A stretch of DNA of 64,000 nt from Bradyrhizobium sp. LHD-71 (GCF_031157255.1 NZ_JAVIFX010000003.1:62001-126000), one strand, 5' to 3'; positions 18,459-26,807 are shown, counted from the stretch's first letter. A program made the numbers and translations. The notes: generated from the letters alone by a model not told the origin.

Positions 18459-19226
18459 TCAAAGACCGACGCTTGAGTGCATGATGCCGCCATCCGCGAA
18501 AATCGTGGTGGCCGTGAGATAGCTTGCGCCGTCGCCGGCAAGAAAGCCGACGACGTTGGCGATCTCTTCGGGGCGCGCCATGCGCCCGAGCGGGATTGCG
18601 GCGTCCAGTTGCTTGAGCTTGGCCGGATCGTTCATCGTGCTGAGATTGATCGGCGTCGCGACCGCACCCGGACCGACACCCACCACGAGGATATTGTGCG
18701 GGGCGAGCTCGAGGCCGGCGGTGCGGGTCAGCATGCGCATGCCGCCCTTGGCGAGACAGTAGGCGGTGTTGCCCGGCATCGGCCAGTCCTCATGAACCGA
18801 CGTGATGTTGATGATGCGTCCGCCGCCACCCTGCTTGATCATCTGCCGTGCCGCGATCTGCGTGCCGAAAAAGGCGCTCTTGAGATTGACGTCCATCACC
18901 TTGTTGTACTGGTTCTCGGTCGTGTCGAGGACCGAGGTGCGAGTTTCGATGCCGGCATTGTTCACCATGATGTCGACGCGTCCGAACCTGCTGACGGCCG
19001 CATCTACGAGTTTCTGCAGGTCGGCGATCTTGCTCACATCGGCTTCGACGCCGATCGACTGGTCGCCGAGCTCGGCGATCTCTCGTTCGAGCGCCTCGGT
19101 CGCCGTCGGATCGACCAGGTAGTCGATGACGATGTTGGCATCCAGCCGGGCCAGCTCCAGCGCGATCGCCTTGCCGATGCCGCTATTGCCACCTGTGACG
19201 ATCGCGACCTTGTCTTTCAACGTCAT
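18459..19226 (-). CDS. SDR oxidoreductase, glucose 1-dehydrogenase-like
   Basis: This 255-residue classical SDR has VAIVTGGNSGIGKAIALEL, the NNAG motif, the serine strand INITSVHEDWP, catalytic AYCLAKGGMRML and the late GGDGASYLTATTIFADGG-type tail (here AGDGASYLTATTIFADGG). The end motifs match enzymes commonly annotated as glucose 1-dehydrogenase, which oxidise beta-D-glucose with NAD(P). An ATG six bases upstream (19232) overlaps the GAGGAGGA ribosome binding site, so the ATG at 19226 with seven bases of spacing is preferred. It lies between the GH15 gene and the GMC gene on the same strand with gaps of 12 bases on each side, so all three are likely cotranscribed. Confidence 0.88.
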   Translation of the reverse strand: MTLKDKVAIVTGGNSGIGKAIALELARLDANIVIDYLVDPTATEALEREIAELGDQSIGVEADVSKIADLQKLVDAAVSRFGRVDIMVNNAGIETRTSVLDTTENQYNKVMDVNLKSAFFGTQIAARQMIKQGGGGRIINITSVHEDWPMPGNTAYCLAKGGMRMLTRTAGLELAPHNILVVGVGPGAVATPINLSTMNDPAKLKQLDAAIPLGRMARPEEIANVVGFLAGDGASYLTATTIFADGGIMHSSVGL

Positions 19227-19238
19227 GATCATTCCTCC

Positions 19239-21068
19239 TCAAGCCACGTGGGGCGCCCCCTGGGCCCGCTTTTGTGCGGGACCAATCTGCTCCAGGTTCA
19301 AGGCCGTGCCTATCAGGGCGAGATGTGAGAACGCCTGCGGGAAATTGCCGACCTGCCGTTTCGACCGGGGGTCATATTCCTCGGCGAGCAACCCGACGTC
19401 GTTCCTCAGCGACAACAGGCGTTCAAACAATGCGCGAGCTTCGCTGTCGCGCTTCTGCAGCGCATAGTTGTCCGCGAGCCAGAAACTGCACGGCAGAAAG
19501 GCCCCTTCGCCCGGCGGAAGTCCGTCCAGGTCGGTCTTTGTCCGGTAGCGAAGCACAAGGCCATCCACCAGCAGCTCGCGTTCGATCGCCGCGACCGTGC
19601 CGCGCACGCGCGGATCGCCCGCCGGCAGGAAGCCCATTGTCGGAATCAGCAGCAGATTGGCATCGAGATCGCTGCTGCCGAAACTCTGGGTGAACGTATT
19701 GCGGTGCGGGTCGAAGCCTTGCGCGCAGATTTTGGCATGCATCTCGTCTCGCAGCTGCCGCCAGCGGTCGAGCGGACCGTCGAGCTTGAACTGCGTTGCA
19801 TCGCGAAGCGTGCGGTCAAGCGCGACCCACGCCATCACCTTGGAAAAGGTGAAGTGTTGAGCACCGCCTCGCACCTCCCACATGCCTTCATCAGGCTGCA
19901 TCCAGATTTGTTCGAGGTGCTCGATCAGCTTTTGCTGCAGGGCCCACCCGGAAGGCGCGGTCACCAGTCCGTGCTTGCGCGCCTGGAAAAGAGCGTCGGC
20001 GACCTCGCCAAAAACGTCGAGCTGAAGTTGGTCGGATGCTGCATTGCCGATCCGCACCGGGGATGATGCTTCATAGCCGGGTAGCCACGGCACCTCCCAT
20101 TCGGCAAGCTGGCGTTCGCCGGCGATGCCATACATGATTTGGGCCTGATCGGGGCTGCCGGCGACGCTCCGCAACAGCCAGTCCCGCCAGGCGCGCGCCT
20201 CGTCGAGATAGCCTGCGGAGATCATCGCCATCAGCGTCATGGTGGCGTCTCTCAACCAGCAATACCGGTAATCCCAGTTGCGCGGGCCACCCGGCTGCTC
20301 CGGCAGCGACGTGGTCGGGGCGGCGATCACGCCACCGGTTTCCGCGCTGGTCATGGTTTTGAGCGTCAGCAGCGAGCGTTGCACCGGCGCTTTCCAGGTC
20401 CCGTCGTAGGTGTTGGTTGCAGACCAGTTGCGCCAGAAGGCTGTCGTTCCCTCGAGCGCCGATCGCCAGTCCAAGGGCTCGGGCGCGGGGTGATACGAAC
20501 GGCCGTAGCTCATCACAAAGGCGACGGATTGTCCGGCAGGCACGCTGAACTCGGTTTTCGTGGCGAGATCTTCGCCACGCAGATCGAGAGGCGTACGCAG
20601 GACGACCTTGTTCGGGCCGGCAATGGCGCGGAGACCGGAATTGTCATCGAGCCGTGTAACCCACGGGACCGATCTGCCGTAGTCGAAACGCAGCTTCAAC
20701 TCCAGTTGCATCGCGACGTTGCCGGCGCGCCCTTCGACGATCCGGATCAACGACGAGTGTGCCTGTCCTGTCGGCATGAAGTCGATCAGTGCAACACTGC
20801 CGTCCTGCGTTTCAAAAATAGTCTCCAGCACCATCGTGCCGTCGCGGTAGCTACGGGTGATGCGCGGGGCGGGATCCGCAGGGCAGATCTGCCAGCGCCC
20901 GTGGTCGGATGTGCCGAGCAGGGCCGCGAAGCAGGCGCCGCTGTCGAAGCGGGGCCAGCAAAGCCAGTCGATCGACCCGTTGCGGCCAACGAGAGCTGCA
21001 GTTCTGCAATCGCCGATCAGGGCGTAGTCTTCAATGGCAAGCGGACCGTCGGCTCTCGTTGCTGTCAT
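19239..21068 (-). CDS. Glycoside hydrolase family 15 (glucoamylase or trehalase type)
   Basis: The 609-residue enzyme has the bacterial GH15 layout. An N-terminal beta domain starts IEDYALIGDCRTAALVGRNG and SIDWLCWPRFDSGACFAALL. The alpha/alpha barrel includes NWDYRYCWLRDATMTLMA, the general-acid segment DEGMWEVRGG and the general-base segment GEGAFLPCSFWLADNYAL. Family members of this type release glucose from alpha-glucans or trehalose by inversion. The frame stays open upstream to 21299, but those codons overlap the psiF-like gene; the ATG at 21068 gives the conventional start. It heads a leftward operon with the glucose-dehydrogenase-like SDR and the GMC enzyme, which fits release and then oxidation of glucose. 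Confidence 0.88.
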   Translation of the reverse strand: MTATRADGPLAIEDYALIGDCRTAALVGRNGSIDWLCWPRFDSGACFAALLGTSDHGRWQICPADPAPRITRSYRDGTMVLETIFETQDGSVALIDFMPTGQAHSSLIRIVEGRAGNVAMQLELKLRFDYGRSVPWVTRLDDNSGLRAIAGPNKVVLRTPLDLRGEDLATKTEFSVPAGQSVAFVMSYGRSYHPAPEPLDWRSALEGTTAFWRNWSATNTYDGTWKAPVQRSLLTLKTMTSAETGGVIAAPTTSLPEQPGGPRNWDYRYCWLRDATMTLMAMISAGYLDEARAWRDWLLRSVAGSPDQAQIMYGIAGERQLAEWEVPWLPGYEASSPVRIGNAASDQLQLDVFGEVADALFQARKHGLVTAPSGWALQQKLIEHLEQIWMQPDEGMWEVRGGAQHFTFSKVMAWVALDRTLRDATQFKLDGPLDRWRQLRDEMHAKICAQGFDPHRNTFTQSFGSSDLDANLLLIPTMGFLPAGDPRVRGTVAAIERELLVDGLVLRYRTKTDLDGLPPGEGAFLPCSFWLADNYALQKRDSEARALFERLLSLRNDVGLLAEEYDPRSKRQVGNFPQAFSHLALIGTALNLEQIGPAQKRAQGAPHVA

Positions 21069-21096
21069 CGTCGCGCTACCGGTTTTGCAAGCGCTC

Positions 21097-21321
21097 TCAG
21101 GAGGACTTGCCAGTGGTCGATGTTCCGGACTTGCCGGCCTTCTTGCACTCGGCGCGGAAGTGCTTGCGGTCCTTGCCGTGAAGTCCCTTTGCGTCAGCTT
21201 CCTTCGAGCACTCGATCGACAGCGCGCTGCGGGGCTTCGGCGACGCCGCCTGTGCGGCCGCCAGATTCGGCACGAGCGCCAGCGACACCGCGCTAGCAAG
21301 GATGATCGTCAATTTCTGCAT
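21097..21321 (-). CDS. PsiF-repeat periplasmic protein
   Basis: This 74-residue protein has a signal peptide (MQKLTIILASAVSLALVP, cleavage after AAAQA) and a PsiF repeat with paired cysteines, IECSKEADAKGLHGKDRK followed by RAECKK. PsiF proteins are phosphate-starvation-associated in enterobacteria; the molecular role is unknown. The ATG at 21321 follows a good GGAGG by seven bases; a TTG two codons earlier is less likely. The gene is 28 bases ahead of the GH15 start and may be the first gene of that operon. Confidence 0.85.
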   Translation of the reverse strand: MQKLTIILASAVSLALVPNLAAAQAASPKPRSALSIECSKEADAKGLHGKDRKHFRAECKKAGKSGTSTTGKSS

Positions 21322-21731
21322 CCGCAACCTCCATGATGACCCTGCCCGCTGCTAATCTGATAAGGCCGGTCGCCATTCGAGCCAAATTGCGATCAGCATC
21401 GTGGTTGTCATTTGCTGTCGGCAGCTCGCTGCAACAAACTAAAAAACGCTCTGAGATTTCTCGTGTGTTTTGACGCGGATATCCACGCTGCATCCGGCTT
21501 TGCCGTCGGGTTCCAACGCCGCAGTCTAACGGTCCAATGAAGGCATTTTCTCGATTCAATTTATTGGCTTTGACCATGTCAAATTAACCAGACCACCTTC
21601 GTCCTATTTAAACTTTGGGGGCCGATTCTTCTCCTATGCGCCACCGCCCGACTGTCGATAAACGCACGATGCGAGTTGGGGTGATGGCCACGAATGACTC
21701 CGACAAAAGGTTTCGTGAGGAGAACATCAAT
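21322..21731. other. Divergent intergenic region, 410 bases
   Basis: No gene, repeat or terminator is recognised. It must hold promoters for the psiF-like gene to the left and the cysteine-repeat protein to the right. The right half is relatively AT-rich (TTTATTGGCTTTGACCATG near 21560; CTATTTAAACTTT near 21603), but no hexamer pair at standard spacing and no EcfG-type GGAAC-N16-GTT was found by eye. Confidence 0.5.
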
Positions 21732-22250
21732 ATGTCGATGCGCAGCTATTCGATCTCGATCGGTGCCGTCGCGTTGATCGCGTGCGTGTCTGCGTTGCCC
21801 GCGCCAGCAAACGCTCTCAGCATGCAGGAGTGCAGCACAAAGTACCGAGCCGCAAAGTCTGCAGGGAATCTCGGCGGAATGAAATGGAATGATTTCCGGA
21901 AAGCGGAATGTGAAGGCAATGCCGCGGCGGCCCCTTCAGCTCCTGCAGCCGCGTCACCTGGCACGACGGGTGCCGCTCCGAGTGCCGGTACCAGCGCAGC
22001 TCCTGCTCCGAGCCCAAGCTCCAGATCTTCCTACAACCGCAGCGCGCCGACCTACAGCGGGCCCGCGGTCTTCCCGGCGACCCTCTCGCAGAAGTTCGCC
22101 AGCGAATCTGCCGGCAAGGCTCGCATGCACACGTGTCTTGAACAGTACAAGGCCAACAAGGCGACCGGCGGCAATGGCGGTCTCGAATGGATCCAGAAAG
22201 GCGGTGGCTATTACAGCGAGTGCAACAAGCGTCTCAGCCAGAACCAGTGA
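21732..22250 (+). CDS. Secreted protein with two Cys-W repeats
   Basis: The 172-residue product starts with a signal peptide ending around ALPAPANA (residue 29). It then has two related modules separated by a linker rich in Ala, Pro, Ser and Gly. The first reads CSTKYRAAKSAGNLGGMKW and ends with a second Cys; the second reads CLEQYKANKATGGNGGLEW and also ends with Cys. Each is a C-x3-Y-x2-(A/N)K-x2-G pattern followed by a Trp about 16 residues after the first Cys, so each probably forms one disulfide. I recall similar modules in many Bradyrhizobium hypothetical proteins but no assigned function. The ATG at 21732 follows GAGGAG. It is the first of four same-strand envelope genes. Confidence 0.8.
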   Translation: MSMRSYSISIGAVALIACVSALPAPANALSMQECSTKYRAAKSAGNLGGMKWNDFRKAECEGNAAAAPSAPAAASPGTTGAAPSAGTSAAPAPSPSSRSSYNRSAPTYSGPAVFPATLSQKFASESAGKARMHTCLEQYKANKATGGNGGLEWIQKGGGYYSECNKRLSQNQ

Positions 22251-22310
22251 AAGCGCCGATCATCTTCGACTGACGCGTCGCATCTTTTTCAAACAGGATA
22301 GGAGATCCAA

Positions 22311-22793
22311 ATGGGACTGTTAGACGATGTCATGGGCAATGCCACGCCCGGTGGCAATATCGCCAAGCCGCTGATGATCGCCCTCGGCACGCTCGTGCTC
22401 AGCAAGATGATGAGCGGTGGTGCCGCGGCGCAGAAATCGGATCCGACGCTCGTGCCCGAGCAGGGCGCCGGCACGCCGGCCAACGCCGACGGCGGGCTCC
22501 TTGGTGGTCTCGAGGGCATGCTCAACAAGCTGCAGACCGCAGGCCACGGCGAAACCGTGAACTCCTGGGTCGGATCGGGACAGAACAAGCCGATCCAGCC
22601 GAACCAGCTCGGCCAGGCGCTTGGACCAAAGGCTGTCAGCACGGCGGCGCAGCAGGCCGGCATGAGCGAGCAGCAGCTTCTGTCGCAGCTCGCCGCGGCG
22701 CTCCCCGGTGTCGTCGACAAGCTGACTGCCAACGGCAAGATCCCAACTCTGCAGGAGCTTGCCAGCGCGTTCACGCAGCAGCAGCAGAAGTAG
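22311..22793 (+). CDS. YidB-family protein (DUF937-like)
   Basis: The 160-residue protein begins MGLLDDVMGNATPGG and has a C-terminal conserved block, SWVGSGQNKPIQPNQLGQAL, followed by AAQQAGMSEQQLLSQLA and LPGVVDKLTANGKIPT. This is the YidB pattern: a glycine-rich or hydrophobic front and an alpha-helical tail domain. The biochemical role of YidB is unknown. It precedes a GlsB-type gene by 12 bases and a gene that fuses the same domain to OmpA, which links YidB to the cell envelope. There is no cleavable signal peptide. Confidence 0.85.
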   Translation: MGLLDDVMGNATPGGNIAKPLMIALGTLVLSKMMSGGAAAQKSDPTLVPEQGAGTPANADGGLLGGLEGMLNKLQTAGHGETVNSWVGSGQNKPIQPNQLGQALGPKAVSTAAQQAGMSEQQLLSQLAAALPGVVDKLTANGKIPTLQELASAFTQQQQK

Positions 22794-22804
22794 AGGAGTT
22801 CGCG

Positions 22805-23062
22805 ATGTCAATTCTGGGATGGATCGTACTTGGTCTGATCGCCGGCTTCCTCGGCAGCAAGATCGTCAACAGCAGCGGACAAGGCATGTTGCTTGACATC
22901 GTTCTTGGCATCATCGGAGCGATCGTCGGAGGCTTCCTGTTCAGCCTCTTCGGTGCGACCGGAGTGACCGGGCTGAACATCTGGAGCCTGATCGTTGCCG
23001 TGATCGGCTCGGTGGTGGTGCTGTGGCTCTACCACATGACGATCGGCAAGCGCACGATCTGA
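22805..23062 (+). CDS. GlsB/YeaQ/YmgE-family small membrane protein
   Basis: The 85-residue protein has three hydrophobic helices and the family's glycine pattern: GWIVLGLIAGFLGSKIV, DIVLGIIGAIVGGFLFSLFG and a last helix ending VLWLYHMTIGKR. Members are stress-induced inner-membrane proteins of unknown mechanism. It lies 12 bases after the YidB gene and 26 bases before the YidB-OmpA fusion, so the three are almost certainly cotranscribed. Confidence 0.92.
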   Translation: MSILGWIVLGLIAGFLGSKIVNSSGQGMLLDIVLGIIGAIVGGFLFSLFGATGVTGLNIWSLIVAVIGSVVVLWLYHMTIGKRTI

Positions 23063-23087
23063 TCCAACGAAGCAAAAGGAATATTCA

Positions 23088-24545
23088 ATGTCGCTGTTCG
23101 ACAATATCATTGACGATGCCGCGGCCCGGTTTGGGCTCGGCGCCAAAGCAGCCCCGCTGTTGCGGGAGCTCTTGCAGGTCATGACGACCTCGCCGGGCGG
23201 ACTGAGCGGCTTCATCGGCAGGCTCAAGTCGATGGGCCTCTCCCAGGTGAGTGGATGGCTCGGCAACCCCAATGCCGCTCCGCTGAGCTCAGCGCAGGTG
23301 GAGCAGGCTCTCGGTAGCAACACCATCAACGCGATCGCGCAGAAGGTCGGGCTCAGCGGTCCGGCTGCGACCGCAGCGATGGGCTATCTGATCCCGAAGG
23401 TGGTCGGCCAGCTGACGCCAGGGGGGACCGTCGGGCAGAGCGTTCCGAGCTCGGTCTCGGACTTCCTGAGCACGCCGAGGCGGGCGGACGATTACAGCCC
23501 GGCCTATGCCGACCAGACCCCCGGCGGCTCATGGCGTTGGGCGGCTCCGCTGCTGGCCCTGCTCGCGCTGGCCGGCGTCGGCGGGTACCTTTACAACCAT
23601 CATTGGACGCAGACGCCGATCACGACGGGCGCTGCACCGTCCGGTCAAACCACCGTGCCGTCGCGGCTGGCGCTCAGCAACGACAACGGCGTCATCACCT
23701 ACTCCGGCACGGTCCGGGACCAGGCGACCAAGACGTCGATTCTCGACGCGCTGAAGGGCGTGTTCGGCGCCAATGCCATCAAAGGCGATATCACCGTCGA
23801 TCCCAACGCTGCGCCGTCGCCCTGGCTTGCCAATCTGCGCAATGCGCTTTCGCAGTTGAACATGCCGGGTCTCCACGCAATGTTCGAGGGCAACTCGGTC
23901 AATCTCGGCGGGTCGGTGGCTGCCGCTGACCGCGACCGCATCCTCAACGCGTTGAAATCGATCTTTGGATCTTCCGGTCTCACGTTTGCGTCCGCGGATC
24001 CGATGTCGAGCCTCGTCTCCGAATCCACGAACAAGGCGGCCGCCGCTCTCGCCGCGTTGGGCACCGGATTTCAACCGAACGACCTGATGGGTATTCTCAA
24101 CAAGTCGATCATCAACTTCCCAACGGGAAGTGCAGAAGTTCCGGCGATGAGCCGCTCGCTGCTGCAACAGGCGGCAAACGCGTTCAAACAGCTCCCCGCC
24201 AACACGGTGGTCGAGATCAGCGGCTATACCGACAACACGGGCGATCCGAACGCCAATCAGCAGCTGTCGCAGCGGCGCGCCGAGGCGGTCAAGGCCGTGT
24301 TGGTTCAGTCCGGTGTGACCTCGAACATGCTGAGCACAAAGGGCTACGGCAGCTCCAACCCGGTCGCGAGCAATGACACGGCGGATGGTCGCTTCCAGAA
24401 TCGGCGCATCGAGTATCAGGTCGCGAGCAGCGGTGGTACGACCCAGGGGTCCACTCAAGGGTCAACCCAAGGATCGACGTCGGGCACCACTCAGGGCTCG
24501 ACCCCAGGGACCACGCCAGGCACGACCCCGGGACAGACCAAGTGA
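23088..24545 (+). CDS. YidB-BON-OmpA fusion envelope protein
   Basis: This 485-residue protein combines domains that are usually separate. Residues 1-127 form a YidB/DUF937-like domain (SGWLGNPNAAPLSSAQVEQA, then AQKVGLSGPAATAAMGYLIP). A single membrane helix lies at about 150-168. Residues 192-303 hold two BON-like repeats (NDNGVITYSGTVRDQATK and GNSVNLGGSVAAADRDRIL). Residues 338-446 are an OmpA/MotB peptidoglycan-binding domain with ISGYTDNTGDP, NQQLSQRRAEAVKAVL and FQNRRIEYQV. The final 36 residues are TTQGS/TPGT repeats. The cytoplasmic part would thus be joined through the membrane to peptidoglycan. It ends the four-gene envelope set; a perfect hairpin follows immediately. Confidence 0.88.
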   Translation: MSLFDNIIDDAAARFGLGAKAAPLLRELLQVMTTSPGGLSGFIGRLKSMGLSQVSGWLGNPNAAPLSSAQVEQALGSNTINAIAQKVGLSGPAATAAMGYLIPKVVGQLTPGGTVGQSVPSSVSDFLSTPRRADDYSPAYADQTPGGSWRWAAPLLALLALAGVGGYLYNHHWTQTPITTGAAPSGQTTVPSRLALSNDNGVITYSGTVRDQATKTSILDALKGVFGANAIKGDITVDPNAAPSPWLANLRNALSQLNMPGLHAMFEGNSVNLGGSVAAADRDRILNALKSIFGSSGLTFASADPMSSLVSESTNKAAAALAALGTGFQPNDLMGILNKSIINFPTGSAEVPAMSRSLLQQAANAFKQLPANTVVEISGYTDNTGDPNANQQLSQRRAEAVKAVLVQSGVTSNMLSTKGYGSSNPVASNDTADGRFQNRRIEYQVASSGGTTQGSTQGSTQGSTSGTTQGSTPGTTPGTTPGQTK

Positions 24546-24576
24546 CGTGATCGGCGCGGAGTTCGCGCCGATCACG
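24546..24576 (+). terminator. Perfect 13-bp hairpin, terminator-like or translation-masking
   Basis: CGTGATCGGCGCG at 24546-24558 pairs perfectly with CGCGCCGATCACG at 24564-24576 around the loop GAGTT. It starts one base after the stop codon of the YidB-OmpA gene and ends two bases before the ATG of the lipase gene. There is no U tract, so it is not a classic intrinsic terminator. In a read-through transcript it would occupy the whole ribosome landing site of the lipase gene. Confidence 0.75.
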
Positions 24577-24578
24577 AG

Positions 24579-25784
24579 ATGAAACGCTTCGCGATCCTCG
24601 CTTCTATCGCGGTGCTGCTGGCAGTTTGCTGCGTGGCTCTCCTCCTCCGGGCCGCCGGCAAGCTGCCAGATCAATTTTACGATGCATCAGGAGCGGAGCT
24701 GAAAGGTCCCCCCGGGAGCATCATCCGCTCAGAGCCGATGCAGGCCTTCGATGGCGCAGTGGCTTGGCGTATCCTCTACCGCTCGACTGGATTGAATGGT
24801 GAGCCCATCGCCGTTTCGGGCGTTGTGGTCGCCCCCGAGACATGGATGGCGAAAGGCGGTGCTCCGGTCGTGGCCTGGGCGCATCCGACGACCGGCATCG
24901 CGCGCAAATGCGCCCCGTCTCTGGATGCCGACGCCTTCAGGCCCGGAAAGTACATTCCCGGTCAGTCGACACCCGGTCTTGCGGACATGATCAAACGAGG
25001 GTTCGTGATCGCGGCGACAGACTATGTCGGTCTCGGAACTGCAGGGCCTCATCCCTACCTGGTCGGTCTCAGTGCAGGCCGGTCCGTTCTCGACTCGGTC
25101 CGCGCGGCGCGTGCGCTGACCGGGGCCGGCGAGCAGTTCGTTGTATGGGGACATTCGCAGGGCGCGCACGCCGCCCTTTGGGTCGGTCAAATTGCTGCCG
25201 ATTATGCGCCGGATCTAAAAGCTGCAGGTGTGGCCGCCGCCGCCGCGCCGACCGATCTCGCCTCCTTGTTCGAGGACGACAAGGATACGCTGGCCGGAGA
25301 GGCCTTTGGCGCGCTGATCTTGCTGTCCTGGTCGCGCGTCTACGACACACCGCTCGACAGGATCGTCGATTCAAGAGCGATCGTGCCGATGGATTGGATC
25401 GGCGCGGAGTGCATGACCACTCGCCTGGGCCTGATGATCGACGGCGTTGCTCTTCGCTTCCTCAAGCAGCACTTTTTGAAGGCGGATCCGGTGACCACCG
25501 AGCCGTGGAGGGACTACGTGATCCGCAATACGCCCACGCACCTGCCACCGTATCTGCCACTGTTCATCGCGCAGGGGAACCAGGACACGGTGGTGCTGCC
25601 GGCGGTGACGAACATCTTCGTCAGCAGGTTCTGTAAGCGGGGCGGCGTGGCGAAAGTTGACGAAATGAACGCGGACCATCTGTCCGTTGCCTCGCTCAGC
25701 GCCCGCGCAGCGATCGAGTGGATTGCCGATCGATTCGAGAGGCGCCCGATGCCGAACGACTGTGAGAAGGTCGCCGCGGGGTGA
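24579..25784 (+). CDS. Secretory lipase-family alpha/beta hydrolase
   Basis: The 401-residue product has an N-terminal hydrophobic leader (MKRFAILASIAVLLAV) and an alpha/beta-hydrolase fold resembling the secretory lipase (LIP) family. The nucleophile elbow is FVVWGHSQGAHAALW (Ser at about residue 193). Earlier family segments are PVVAWAHPTTGIARKCAPS and the ATDYVGLGTAGPHPYLVG strand; a catalytic His is probably in EMNADHLSVA near residue 365. Likely substrates are esters or acylglycerols in the periplasm or outside the cell. No ribosome binding site is visible before the ATG because a 13-bp hairpin takes that place. It is convergent with the next gene, the two stop codons being adjacent. Confidence 0.85.
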   Translation: MKRFAILASIAVLLAVCCVALLLRAAGKLPDQFYDASGAELKGPPGSIIRSEPMQAFDGAVAWRILYRSTGLNGEPIAVSGVVVAPETWMAKGGAPVVAWAHPTTGIARKCAPSLDADAFRPGKYIPGQSTPGLADMIKRGFVIAATDYVGLGTAGPHPYLVGLSAGRSVLDSVRAARALTGAGEQFVVWGHSQGAHAALWVGQIAADYAPDLKAAGVAAAAAPTDLASLFEDDKDTLAGEAFGALILLSWSRVYDTPLDRIVDSRAIVPMDWIGAECMTTRLGLMIDGVALRFLKQHFLKADPVTTEPWRDYVIRNTPTHLPPYLPLFIAQGNQDTVVLPAVTNIFVSRFCKRGGVAKVDEMNADHLSVASLSARAAIEWIADRFERRPMPNDCEKVAAG

Positions 25785-26807
25785 TCAGCTCGACGAAAGC
25801 TTGGAAGAAGAGGGTTTGGCCTGAAAGCTTTTGTGCATCTGGCCGCCCCGCCAGGAATAGGTCGCCCAGCAGGCCTTCTGCCGATCGGTGATGTTGCAGT
25901 TCGAGCGGTCCACCCACAGGTCGAGAGTGCCGCCTGACAGCTTTGGCTGGCCGCCAATGATCGTGCTTGGGTCGCGATACCCCTTGCGGGAGATCGCGAC
26001 TGTGATCTCGCATCCGGCGGTGGCGCAGAACGCCGTCGCCGCGGCGTTGCATCGCAGATTCTCGGGGTTCAGGACGTAGTCGGGTCTGCCGTCACGGTCC
26101 AGGTCGCCGGTGAGGATCAGCGGACGGCTCTCGCCGGTGGCGAGTTCGCCGCTCAATTGGCGGCACCGGTCGGCATAGGTTTTGATGAATGTTTCGACGG
26201 GGGCAGGCAACGGCGATGCGGACGGGGCGGAAGGCGCCGTGTCGCTTTGCAAGACGCTCTCGTCGCTGGCAGTGCTCTTCACTCTAGCGATATCATCTCT
26301 CAACGCCTTGATCTGAGCGTTGTAGGCAAAGCGCAAGCAGGGTTCAGCGCAACTGCACGCCGCGCGCCTTTGCGAGAATTCATCTTCATCGTTCTGCCGG
26401 ATGCCGGTCGCTCCCGTCGCCGATACCAGGCGACGATAGTCGGACCAGAGCGAGCGAAGTTCGGCGTCCAGCTTCGATAGACCGGGATGTTTGCAGACTT
26501 GACCGGTACCAATTGACCGATCGGCGCCGCTATCGATCGAGGCCATCGATCGACGATGGGCGCGCAGCCTGGATGTTCGCTGCGGCCTGGATGTTCGCTT
26601 GTGCGCCGATACTGTTCGCTTGTGAGAGAGTCGAAGTATAGGCCTTCGCCATCCATCCGTTGCGATGACCTGAGCGTCCAGCGCGCGTGGCTGGATGCAA
26701 GTGCAATTGCAACTGCAACCGCCAGTCTGGGCCGGCGATGTCGCGCTCACAAGCAGGAGCGCCGAAACCAGCGCCAGCAGAGCGGCACGACAGGTCGCGC
26801 GGATCAT
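25785..26807 (-). CDS. Secreted Cys-rich protein, LprI-like middle, unknown function
   Basis: The 340-residue protein has a signal peptide (MIRATCRAALLALVSALLLV) followed by a cysteine cluster, GGCSCNCTCIQP. A region at about residues 105-170 resembles DUF1311/LprI-type sequences, with VCKHPGLSKLDAELRSLW. The C-terminal part contains LTGDLDRDGRPDYVLNP, like a repeat-type calcium loop, and paired cysteines in CNAAATAFCATAGCEITV and SNCNITDRQKACW. Residues 52-95 are odd: they are Arg/Ser/His-rich, while the +1 shifted frame over the same DNA encodes AN-x-QAA repeats, so two compensating frameshifts are possible. A GAGGAAG precedes the ATG. I do not recognise a function. Confidence 0.72.
   Translation of the reverse strand: MIRATCRAALLALVSALLLVSATSPAQTGGCSCNCTCIQPRALDAQVIATDGWRRPILRLSHKRTVSAHKRTSRPQRTSRLRAHRRSMASIDSGADRSIGTGQVCKHPGLSKLDAELRSLWSDYRRLVSATGATGIRQNDEDEFSQRRAACSCAEPCLRFAYNAQIKALRDDIARVKSTASDESVLQSDTAPSAPSASPLPAPVETFIKTYADRCRQLSGELATGESRPLILTGDLDRDGRPDYVLNPENLRCNAAATAFCATAGCEITVAISRKGYRDPSTIIGGQPKLSGGTLDLWVDRSNCNITDRQKACWATYSWRGGQMHKSFQAKPSSSKLSSS

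Noticed and set aside
21069-21299. 77-codon extension of the GH15 enzyme
   Set aside because: It overlaps the psiF-like gene and is Arg/Ser-rich shadow sequence; GH15 homology begins just after the ATG at 21068.
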